Shown here: positions 1-12,300 of the stretch, one piece after another
Layout: each line of letters begins with the position of its first letter
Position numbering within the stretch: position 1 is the first letter of the stretch
Origin: Branchiostoma belcheri
Lineage: Eukaryota > Chordata > Leptocardii > Amphioxiformes > Branchiostomatidae
Length of the DNA: 64,000 nt
Reading direction: 5' to 3'
Assembly: GCF_001625305.1 (NCBI RefSeq)
Contig: NW_017803998.1
Coordinates: 1,302,114 to 1,366,113, forward strand
Position numbers and translations under genes: made by a program
Notes under the pieces: generated by a model
Told to the model about the DNA's origin: nothing
The model's database searches: none
The model's input: the letters and a program-made list of their open reading frames with translations, nothing else

Positions 1-262
1 AAATGTTAATTTTCTTTGAGAAGTACTTTTAGAATTAAGTTAATGATCTTGGAAGACAATTATTGATTGATGGTTATTTGTGATTGGTAATTATTTACAT
101 TAAGTGCAATTATTAAAGAGAATTATTGATGTTTGTATTAGTATCTAGTGAAGTGTTATGGTGAGTGAATGAGTGGTGAATGATTATGTTACTTATAGTG
201 ATGTCAGTTGAGACTCGAACCAATGACATTAAGATTAATGGGATTAGAACCAGCGACCTCAC
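1..262. other. Intron of IF-A at left edge
   Basis: AT-rich sequence downstream of the exon 21 donor. I see no exon or repeat in it. Confidence 0.5.
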
Positions 263-310
263 CTCCAGCACCGCCGGCACCACCGGCACCGCCGGCACCG
301 CCAGCCCCAC
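263..310 (-). CDS. IF-A exon 21: Gly/Ala mini-exon at window edge
   Basis: 48 bases coding GGAGGAGGAGGAGG-type sequence, phase 1-1, donor GTGAGG. It repeats the exon 9-11 theme after the second coiled coil, so the gene continues left of position 1. Confidence 0.65.
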
Positions 311-3300
311 CTTTTGTCATCAACGGAACAGGTCAGGTCATTAGTGATGGTACGTAAATGACGGTTAGACATCCAGGTAATAAGATACGCCAAAAACAGT
401 TACTCAAACAACTAATCTGATTTTGAAAACGGTCAGACGTTTCAGACAGCATTCACTACCTTTCGTCAGTGATACATATCAATAACATAAACAGTTTGTG
501 TTTACAAAAACTTGCTGATTTTGATATCTCACCAGTGTCATTGACAAAAGGTAGTGGATGGTAGCTGAAAACGTCTGACCGTTTCCAAAATCATATCCAG
601 TTGCTCGAGTAACTGTTTATGGTGCATTAGTAGTGATGATGATGAGTTAGAATCGAATATACCGTCATAACAAAAATAGCAATGGCTACTGAAACTTCAC
701 AGTATCTACATATGTCTTAGATTAAGCAATACGAATTGGGCCCCGCCGCAAAAACAAAAGGGTCATCATACCCAGCACCAAAAGGCACCAAGAATCGACA
801 TCAAGTGCTGCGTTACCAACAGCACCATCATTAGGCACCATTATAGAAGCTATGTATATCAGTAAGCACCATAAAAGCACCACAGTTAGCACTGCACAAA
901 ACCCAATCTTTAGGCATACCTTAAAGCATACGTAAAGGTTCAATTCTCCACAATAGCGAAGAACTAGGCCCTTTACGCATGTTTCAAAGTGGGCGTAAAG
1001 ATAGAATTTCATTCAGTTTAGATCCTTAGCACCAAACTGGCACCGAGTTTTATACGGTCACGTATGTAAGACCCAAAATGGGTATCCTTTTAGAAGCACC
1101 ACCGGGCACCGTATGTGTGAGAGTCCAAGCAAGCATATACTGTGTTATATGTTTATTTAGCGTTATAACGTGTTTGTATAGCACCCAAAAGCACCAACAC
1201 TCTTAACACACTTAGTAACATGCATTAGCACCGATGTAAAAGGCACCAAACATGTTCTGTTGTAAACAAAGCATTATGTTACTATGCCTTGTATAAGGCA
1301 TAAGAGGCTTTAAGAAGAAAGGCATTTTATTGCTTGAAGAAGAATGTCTTAAAAAGCAAAGCGCAGTGCTCTCTGACATAAAAACTATGTGAAGACATTA
1401 ACACACAGTTGCATTGGTCAAAACGAGCACTTCAGCATGCATAACAAGCAACGCTTTTACATGAAATTAAGACAAAGAAGAAGTATAAGTATAGAAGGAC
1501 CCTAATTACGTACGATTGAGTCTCCTTCCTTGTAATGCAGCGGGGATATATTGACATTCATTTCATATTCATAATGCATGCTTCATGCTTCGTAACATTC
1601 AAAATATGTAATAACTTTGTGCAATAAAGTTTATGTATAACACTAAGTGCACAACCAAAACATCATGGCGTTGGTCTTTAACATGATGATATTGTTAATC
1701 AGTGCTTCATTAGCAAAAGATATTAAAATACATGCAATATAAGACTATATTGTCAGAACACTTACCAGCAGATGCGGCGGCATCAACCCTAAAGGCAATA
1801 CACAAAACAACACAATTGTCAGAACTTAACCCATAGCTAATGAAACAACAGAGTAAACAAACCATGTGCATTCCCACTTAAACTTCGTAAGATGGTAAGA
1901 AATTTTCCTAGCCTCCTGCTTTTGTTTTCAGATGTAAAATTTATGTTCGGTCAAAAATGTCTAAAGTGATCAGATTAACTGATCAAGAGACTTTACGAAA
2001 GTGACTACAGTCACCATTGGATTCTTAAAGGCATCCAATGCAATTTCAGGGTGGCAAAACCAGATTTTATGAGCACTATGCTTGTCACATGTATGTTGCC
2101 TGTATGTATACCTCTACGACATAATATGTTCCCAATAGTCACAAAGTTTTCAGGAACTAACTCGCAAATAAACTTTTAAACTATCATGCGATGTTTTCAG
2201 TTGGTACTTACTGGGCCCTGAGGCTGTCGCGGTCCAGGAAGCACTGGTCGCGCTCGTTCTTGCAGGCCTCGAACTGAGCACGCAGGCGGGCCAGCTCATC
2301 CTCCAGCCCCGCCGCCGCCGACGCGCTGCTCGCCTGGACCTCCAGCTGAGAGATCATGGCTTTGGAGTCCCGCAGCTCGTTCTGGTACCTTCAGAATAGA
2401 AAACAACATTTAGTACTACATAACAGTTGATCTTTCAGCACGTCTTAAACCTGCTTAAAGTTGTGTTACTTCACACTCGAGTTGAAAATGGTACCTCTAC
2501 GTTAAGGATTAGATTCTTGTAGTGTAGATACTTATCGATAAAGTGCGACTATGTATAGCATTGAAGTATACACATCTAAGAAAGCGCATTCTTCAACACA
2601 ACATACGTTCGACTAGACGGTTGGGTGTTTGGTCCAAAGAGTACCTAGCTTTGGTTGGGGACGTCCCTTGGATAGGACATAAAATGGAGGTCCCATGTTT
2701 GGGGAGAGCCACACCCCACGCAAGTTTTAAAACATTTCCAAAATGAGTAAGGGCATGTCCATGAGTGCAATGGTACAAATACTACTTTCTGGTGATTCAC
2801 TACGACCTCCAGGAAGAATAGTGTAAAATTTACACTAATGAAGATCCTAATCAAGCATACAGACAAACATACAGTTAGGACTAGCTCGAATGGCAATGTT
2901 ATTATTACAAACTGGAACTGTACAAGTACATTTTGCATTTAGGACATTCTTGGACGATTTCGTCGGGGTCACCCTCGGTGTGGTTGGACGCGACATCGGG
3001 TGTAGAGGGTCCAGAGAGCCCGCCGTTCCCGTTCACGGTCCCGCCCGCGACGCTCCCGTTAACTACGGTCGGTTCGTCTGGTACTGCGTTCTCTGTGGCA
3101 TCTTTCTCATTCTCTGGAAGAATTTTCTCTGTCTTGACGTCTTCTTGGTTGTCAACAATGCTCTCTTCTGAAGCCTTCTCGTTGATGTTTTCATCAGAAG
3201 CCTTCTCTGATTTCACCACTTCCTTCTCACTGATGATTTCTTCCGAAGCCTTTTCTGGTACATTCTCTTGCTTGTCGGTGTTGCTTTCTTCCAAACTGTC

Positions 3301-6300
3301 ATCCGTGGCAGTTTCTTCTGTCTGTGAAGCCATGGCGACTTCGCGAAGTCACAGCCAGGCACTAAGAAGCCGAAACTCCGCAAAGGGTTTTCTTTTTACG
3401 GGGCGTCTGAATAATGTACCGTATCAAATGGCATTGTTCGAACTCCGTGGACTCCCTTGTAGAAAGTGGTCCTGCGCTTCGTTCGCTGCATGCATAACAC
3501 ATCGGCTACGTTTTCTGGGTCACGTTTGAGCGAGTTTTGGTGACTGGACCAACTGTTCCAGACGACGCGATTACAAATGACTCTTGGGCTGATCTTGAAC
3601 CTCTGTCAGAAAGCCAAGATGGCCAACAAATGATAGCTTCACTCCAGTTTTGTCTGGCGTTTGTCTTATGTGACATTTCGAACGTTTTTGAAAGAGACAA
3701 TCTGCCCTCACAAATAGTATTACGTGTGCCTGGAAAGGCCATCTCTCAAAATGGCGTCGACAGAGCTAACTAGAGGAATGTCTACTTATACGTGAAGGAC
3801 CTATATCTGTAGACATACAATACTTAAACTGTTTTCAAAAGACGCATAATACCATACAAGTCTTCTGCACCACTCTCTTCCAGTATTAAAGACTTAAGTT
3901 AGATGTTTTCACACTTATTTGCAGTACGCTGGACCATCCCCTACTTTTGAAACGTAGATCAAGGACTGAATGTACCAGATTATCGGACGTTCCTCCAGGG
4001 CATCTGTAGCCTTGCTACATACTCCCTTTTAAAGCTGCTAAATATCTCTCAAATACATAATCATGTGTCGACGAATGAGGAATCCCTTAAGTCTAATGCC
4101 AAAGGCTTTTGAAAGTTCTTTCCATTCTTTCTGTTGTCCTGTGTGGACAAAAAAGACGGATCATGTCTGGATAAAGCACTAGTGTCAGCAGTAACCGCTA
4201 CTGTCAGACCTGTGTTGACGGATGACTGTCCCGAGGTCTCCCGTACACACAGTATTCAGCTCACGCGCTGGCGGTCACACACGATTAAACCTAAAGACCA
4301 GTCTGTTGTGAGAAGCTTCTATTTGCTTTGCAACATTGACTTCTTGTTTCCGAACCATCTAAGGACAGAGGGCACTGAGTTGGTGAGTTTACTAATGCCT
4401 AGTTGTCGTAGTTCTAAGCCTCTGTCACACATAGCCGACTATGGTCTCCCGTACACTAGCCGAACTCCCCCCAACCATCGGGAGCAAGGTCGGCTGGTGT
4501 TCGGCAGGTCGGCTACTGTTCGGCAGCGCCAGTCGAAAGTATCGTAATGTTTAAAACATTCAGGTACAGACGGTAGGTTTCGCCATGGTTGGTTGGTCTT
4601 CGGGAGTAAGTCGGGGCGTGGTTGGCAGTCACATTTGACTGACATTTAACTGCAATTCGAATCGTATAGAAAGGTAGGCGTGGCCTAAATCTGCTCAGAC
4701 TGAACTTCGGTCAACCCTAGTCGACTTGTGTTCGGGGAGAATGTTCTGAATATGTGACAGTTTAGAAAGAGAAGTGGTGTTGGTCTTGGTGTTACCCTTT
4801 TGTGAAGTTACCTTTGCTCCGTTGAAAATAGCGTCCTCCTAAGTGCTTCCCGGGTCGTAGTCAACTCCAAGAGAAGCCAGTAGTGTAAAAACCGAATGCA
4901 TGTTCAATTTTAAGTACATGTACATATGGAAATAGCCTGGGTACCAGCCTTGTTAAGCTTACGCCAGTTACACAGTATAAGTAGTAAACTTCGCACCGGG
5001 CGCGAGCCTGGAAATTGCTGGTATTCAGGCTAACATATGGGTGACAGCTATGATCAAGTGTATGATTGGTGATGATAAAGAAGATACTAAATTTGTGTTC
5101 GTGGGAAAATATATCTTAAACATATGTGTTTATACTTTTAAAGGTATCATCATCAAGTGTGCTCAAGCAATTCACCATGATTTAGTAAAACTTAGAAGTG
5201 GACAAATACTGCACAAAAACACAAAGATGACATCTACTTGTGTGCAAGGTACGTGCCACTTATACTGTGCTCCTTTGGCTACGGAAAAAACACACTGTAA
5301 GGTAACACAAATGCAGCTGTTTATAATCTTGTTTGCGAACATGATTTCACTGTGACCTGTGCAAATCTTGATGTGTGTAAACATCTATTTGTTGTGATCT
5401 GTGCTTACGTAGGCTGAGTGCTATCCTAGTTAGGCTAGTGCTAGTGCTTACGGCACAAAATGTACAATAAATATGTCATCATTCATTCATGAACGTACAG
5501 TTGGATTTGCATTGCCCACCTGTCCTCTGTCTCCCTCAGTGTCTTCTCCAGGGCCAGCTTGGCGTTCATCAGGTCGTTGTAGTTGGCCAGCTTGGCGTCC
5601 ATCTCTGCACGGAGCTCCCTCAGGTCCAGCTCCAGACGGGCGATCTGCTCATTTTTCTCCCTCTCCAGCTGAAAAAAAAAGAAGTCAAACATTTCATACC
5701 TTCGCAGAGTACATAGAGTTCATGTGGAGTTCTTATACTATTAATTATTTTGAATTATTTCACTGATTCTGTGCACTAAGGTCACCATAATGAACATGCA
5801 GTCCTCGAGTACCTCAACCGTACTTTTATGACCTCCATTTTGACCTACATATGTGACCTTCCTGTCAGTCTGCGGCTACATCATTTCCCACTCATTTCCT
5901 GTGAGTACATACTGAGTCCTCGAGTTCCTCTACCGTAGCATTTAGTTTTATGACCTCCATTTTTTCCTACGATTCTACCTTCCTGTCATTCTGCGGTTAC
6001 ATCATTTCCCTTCACTTCCTGTGACTACTGTATTCGAGTAACTACGGATACACTGGCAAACGGATACTCAGGCAATGTAGCACAAAATGGCAAGCAAGTG
6101 AACCAATTCACGAATTACCTTTCTCCGGTACTGAAGCCAGTAAGCATGGGGAGGAATAAGAAATAGTTCACAACTTTACTTCACAGTATATACAGGTTCA
6201 TTGCAATCTTTTCCTTGCTTTTTTTCGACAATCAAAATGAACAGACCACGGTTCAATATCCAAACCTAAGGACTGCGACTCTTTCCAGTGGCGTGCAAGT

Positions 6301-9300
6301 TGGGTGAGCGACAACAGCCAGGATTTAAACTTCCAAACGGAGACTAGATCAAGAAGCAGGCTCACTTAAACCACTAGCACAGGCTGACCATGGGCTACAC
6401 GTGATAACAAGATAGATACTTACGTCACGCAGGGCATCATCCCGGCTCTGTAGCTCCATCCTGTGCCTCTCCTCCGCCTCACGGAGAGTCTTCTCCAGCA
6501 TCAGCTTAGCGTTCAGCAGGTCCTACGGTACGGGACAAGAAATGGGGGGAATTTTAGATTTCCGGGAAATATTCTGGGTTTCGTGGCCTTCGTGAGTTTA
6601 TCTCCATTTCCTGTGCCTAACCTTTTGACCTCAAGTCACTGTGTATGTATATCTTTCCCTGCCCACTTGCTGTCAACCTGCTCTTTACGACAAACATGTA
6701 CACAAACTCACAGCTCGACCACCTAAAGTAATACTTCCGTACCCTGAAGTTATATCAATCATTTGTATGTCAAAGCGTTTGGTGATCATGAAGCAGGCAG
6801 ATAACAAAAGAAGTACAGAGAAAGTATTTCTTAAAAAACTGTGTCCAAAAACTAGTGTAAAATGAGTACTTTGTATTATGCACGACATACACATGTGACA
6901 CATCGCAAAGCGAGCTTCATAATACTACTGCCAGCTATCTGTAGCGTGTGTGGTGTTCAAGCTGCATGCTTTAAGCCTCATATTCAGGTATAGAGATGAT
7001 GTAGACTACCTTGCAACATTGTAATATCCCTACAAGTTGACATCATTCTATAGCAAGCATGCGTTTGAAGCGAAGCTCTCGTTACTACGACTTGTACCTT
7101 GATAAACAGCTGCCATTGGAAGGGCAGGGGGAAGAAAATGCGGTTTGAAACGTATGCTTGGGCATGAAATGTTGGGACATTCAAATTGCAATGAAGGTTA
7201 GCGTTAGATTTGCGAATGCATGTGTATTATCAGGTCTCCGTGGGTCAGAGGTTAGCAGTCAATGAAGGTTAGCAGTTGATTTGCGAATGCGTGTGTATCA
7301 TCAGGTCTCCAAAGGTCAGAGGTCACGGGTCCAAGATGGTCGCCAGTTATCGTTTGCTGTCTCAGGGTAAGTGCTCTCAAATTCTGTCATTTCTTCGTCA
7401 AACTTTGTAACTAAGGCACCGTTTCCTCAGATAAATATCAAATACTATATTATCTTACTACAGTAAGCTTTCAAACTTGAGTTTCTTCTTCGGTGTTCCA
7501 TGATTATCGCTACTCTTTTCTTTGTTGTTGTTGGTGGTTGTGAGTGGGTGGGTGGGGGGTACCGGTATATTTGTGTACGTACTGTATACTACGTAGTGTA
7601 CTAGTATTAGAAATATAGGTCATATATAGCTCTGAATTCATGTGTAGATTTGTAGAAACGAGCACAAAGGTTTGTAAATACTGACGCAATTCAGACTTTT
7701 GTCTGCTATGTGGTATTCAAAAGTTTCAAAGTAGTAGACTAACGTAGCTAGTCAGTAGCCTTAGTTATAAAACCCTCGGGCCCGATCTATCACATGACCA
7801 AGTTTCCCTTTGCGTTGGATCAAAAGTTTTAACTTCAAGCATGTAACTACCAACACAGCTGAAGTTTCATGACAGTCTACCTACCTGGTACTCCTTAGCC
7901 TTGGCGGACAGCTCTCCCCGTAGAGACCCGAGCTCGCCCTCCATCTGCCCGATCTTGGCGTCCATGGCGGCGCTCTGCTGCTGAGACGCCTGCTGCAGCT
8001 GTGCACGCAGCCTGTCCAGCTCAGCTGTAAGGTACAGGATCAAAGGTTCGTTCTGATTTCGGTTCAATATTACATGAATGAGAGGAATAGTATAAACGTG
8101 GAGCCAGTATTTGTATGACTATGAATGAAAGGCTCCTTCCTCAACATCGATATTGAGGAAAAACAAACTCTGTAGTAAGATGGTACATTTCCTTTACAAA
8201 TCGAATATTCTAGCTCGAAATCAACATACAAAATATTTCATGTCCATGTTCAAGTCCACTGTTGATAAAAATATCTACACTTTGAGTTGTTTTCAAGTCT
8301 ATTGGATACATGTTATGCATGTACATATATAGATGGATATGCCAATTTAGTCCGAGGACAGAAGTTTAAGGTACACTAGTTTGTCTATAGTTGTAAGACT
8401 TCTTGCTTTACACAATTGTGTAGTGACCACAGATGAAGCAAATGGCACATCCTGTTGAACTTATGAATAATCAGCGAGTGAGTGACCACGAAGAATTACT
8501 GAACTAAAACGTTCAATTCATGATGTTGTTACAACATCATGAATTGAAAGTTTTCGTTCAGTAATTCATGATGTTGTAACAACATACATCATGAATTGAA
8601 AGTTTTCGTTCAGTAATTCATGTTGTAACAACATCATGAATTGAAAGTTTTCGTTCAGTAATTCATGATGTAACAACATCATGAATTGAAAGTTTTCGTT
8701 CAGTAATTCATGATGTAACAACATCATGAATTGAAAGTTTTCCTTCAAACCCAAGTGAAAGTTTTCGTTCAAACCCAAGTGGCTATCATCATGACCACCA
8801 TCATTTTCACCACTTTACAAGTGTCTATACTTAAAGATAACGTATGCAGCAGCGACATTGATGATAATAGCTAAAAGTTTTACCCTGCAAGTCGCGAATC
8901 TGGTTGTCCTTCCCCTTCAGTTCTCCCTCCAGCTTGGCGGTCTGCTGAGAGCTCGCGGCTGCAGCCGAGCTCTGATAAATAATAATTGATAACTCTTATG
9001 AATAATAAGTAATAACAATGAGATCTACTGTATAAAAAGCGCATGTGCAGTCCGAAGCATTATGGGTAATATCTCAAAACTGAAGGCATCTGAGACATAA
9101 ACAAAACACGTCTGTACATGATATAAAAGATAGACAAGACCTATTGCGTACACGTGTAATAGCGTCCTGGCAAACAATACATTTCTCGTATAGTATACAT
9201 GTAGTCTTGTCTTGCATACACCAGAACAGTATATACATACATTGTATTAGTATCACTATCCATGCATTGCTACACCGTTGTGTTATCAAAATATAGATCG

Positions 9301-12300
9301 TGATATGATTCACAACACCAACGGTGAATATTTGCAAGTGCAATAGGTGTAATATGATATCATAAGTTCAAAAATGTTGGTGCATGGTACAAATAGGTGA
9401 TATTGGTGGTCATTGAACTGTATTAAATTACCTTTCTCTTGATCTTCGGTATGCAATAGAAACAAGAATATATTCTATTACAAAAATTATTACTCAATGA
9501 AAAAAAAACATGGGCTGGTTGTTCCACCGGCAAACATTAACACATACAAAGGGAGCCTGCAGTACCAGGGTCCAGTGCTGTGGAACCAGCTCACAATAGA
9601 ACAGAGAAAGCTCCGAACTGTAACGGCCTTCAAAAACTCATTGTAATTATATTGTATTTGTACTGCTGTATGGCTATTATGTGCTATGTACTGTGTTGTT
9701 ATCATTGTATTGTTTCTGCATTTTTATTGTACCCAGATCTACCTGAAAAACAGGTCAAATGACCTGAGTGTATCTTCTGGTTAAATAAATAAACTGAAAC
9801 TGAAACTGGGCGCAAATGAACACGCACAGTAATGTCCATGGTAGTAAGATAGCTTTGCGTACCGTACCTATTTCAAATATATCATTGGGATCCTACCCAA
9901 CTGAGTATGAATAATTACACCAACATACATGAATCACAAACACAACTAAGATATGATATCTAATAACAGACATAGCTAGTGTTTTTTCAAGTTTTCGGTG
10001 GACGCCATTTTGCTTGTTGACCCTGACGTCACACATCCTTCATGACATAAATGATGACGTTACAGAAATAGCGCAGAAAATGAGAGAATACGCTAATTAC
10101 CTGTTGTTGCGCGCTCTTCAGCTCACCCGCCATCTTGGATTTCTCCGCTTCCATCGCCTTCAGCTGTAGAGAAGAATGCAAATGAGTAAGCTAATGTAGT
10201 GTGAGTCCTACCATACCTTATTATTACCTGGAGCGCCCGACCGTTCCGTGCAGGTAAAGCATCCACATCTATTATTCAAAAGCCCTTCTCTCTAAGGACT
10301 AGGCTTGTTAACACATCAATTGATGATTAACTGTGACAGATATGATCATTTATGAACGATGTGTATATAAAAAATTGAAAATACGTGACGAAACTTACCT
10401 TAGCCCTCAAGTCGTCCAACTCCTTTGAGCTCGCGCCTCCACCTATGGAAGTTATAGAAAACATTAAAATTAGAAACCATACAAGCAGTATAACTTCTGT
10501 AAGGATTCAAAATCAATGAAAGCCTTTAGGTTTATATGATATTAGCCTATCTGTGCTAAGGTGCTTGAGTTTCACAGTCGAAAATTCATTTTTTTGTGTT
10601 GGAAATCATAGTTTAAACTTGCTTTATAATGCTAGATTATTGTACAGGCTTACGCATGTTTGCTAGCTCTAGCGCTATTGCTGACCTAGTTATAATAGGT
10701 AACATGGCACCTGTTGTTATACCAGGCCTGTGTTATACTATGCATTGTCAGTCCATGGGTATAATTATTTTCATATCAGGATAACTTCTTTAGACATGAG
10801 CCATACGTTGCTGACTGTTGTTCTTTCATTTTCTTTCCACTCCTTTTTCTCCTTTTTTTCTTCCCTTCCCCATCCTCCTTTCTACTGATTGTGTTGTCTT
10901 TTTCCGTATTTCCTTGCTTTTTGTGGTACTCACCAGACACACTTGCGGCACTAGTGGCACCACGGGAGGCACCAACAGCGACCGAGGAGCTCGAGGAAAC
11001 CGACACTATCAACACAAACTCTCGTGAGATTTCGATGTCATTTGACATGCATCATTAACATTATTACTTAGACACACCATGCCCCACTCTGATCAGTTTA
11101 TCTATGACATCTCTGATTGGTTAGTATCTTACTTACCGGCACCACCGGCACCGCCGCCGATACCGGCTCCTAGAGGTTACCAAATTGGGTTATTTAATTG
11201 GTTTAGTAGACAATTATATTATGTGGTCAGTGGTTGGGGTTTACCCCCCAGGTATCATTGAAAAACGCCGAGAAGGCGATATGTATCACCTGGATAAATA
11301 AATAAAATGAAATGAAAATGGTTATATTTTCGTTACACGATTACAGAATTATTTGTAAGTATATAGGACGATTTTAGTGTACAAAGACGTTGTTTACTTT
11401 AATTGAGGAACGTGAAATCTCACAAACTCTCGTGAGGTGATTTAGATCACCATACCCCACTCTGATCAGTTTATCTCTGAGACTCTCTGATTGGTTAGTA
11501 TTTTACTTACCACCGGCACCACTTCCGGCACCGCCGCCGAAACCGGCTCCTAGATGTTACCAAAGTTTTTAATTGATTTAGTAATACATGTATATGGTGA
11601 GTAGGTATGTTTTAACACATCTGTAAGTATACAGGACGAGTTTAGTATACAAAGACATTGTTTACTTTAAGGGAGGAAATTTAAATATCACAAACTCTCG
11701 AGAGATTTCGATGTCACGTAACACACACCATTAACATTATGACGATCACACCCCACACTGATTAGTTTGTTTATTAGACTCTGATTGGTTAGATCTTACT
11801 TACCGGCACCACCTCCGGCGCCACCGGCACCCCCTTTACCACCAAATCCTCCTAAAGTTATCAAATCACCAAGTACGTTGATTAGATTAGTGGAAAAATT
11901 AGGTTGGGTTATTTTTATATTAGTACGGCCATACGTACAATGTATACGTTAGCTAATCGATGATGTTTTAATTGGTACGGACGTATGTTAGCGAATGGCT
12001 CAAATATTGTGCATATGATTAGAATTGATAAAGATATTGTTATCATTACCATTATATTTAGTCATGTCATCTCAACTTTATCTGGAAAGGATGGACATTG
12101 CCATCTCTTAAATCATATTAAAAGTAAAGCAACCTTTACCTGCCGAAGACGTTGTTTGCGACGTTGACATAGAGGTAGAGGAGAATTCTCCACCCGCGAT
12201 GTCAAAGTCACCAATTCTGTTGAAAGAGCAAAAACAAAGGTTTTTGTTAGTTTATCCTTTAATTTCAAATCTGTTGTCTCGAAGACAGCGGCCACATGGT

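Larger units (their letters stand above)
11006..11803. repeat. Tandem exon-plus-intron units carrying IF-A mini-exons
   Basis: Three related stretches, at about 11016-11137, 11410-11511 and 11690-11804, share CAAACTCTCGTGAGA or CAAACTCTCGAGAGA, CCCCAC(T)CTGAT and CTCTGATTGGTTAG just before a mini-exon. This shows that the exons multiplied together with intron sequence. A short plus-strand LINE-like 3' tail (GGATAAATAAATAAAATGAA) sits at about 11280-11310. Confidence 0.7.

Noticed and set aside
2645-2938. 97-codon minus-strand frame below the nested ORF
   Set aside because: Hydrophobic chance frame in AT-rich DNA with no start context or signal-like organisation.
4134-4547. 137-codon plus-strand frame
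   Set aside because: Its 3' half lies inside a MITE-like element and its 5' half shows no family likeness.
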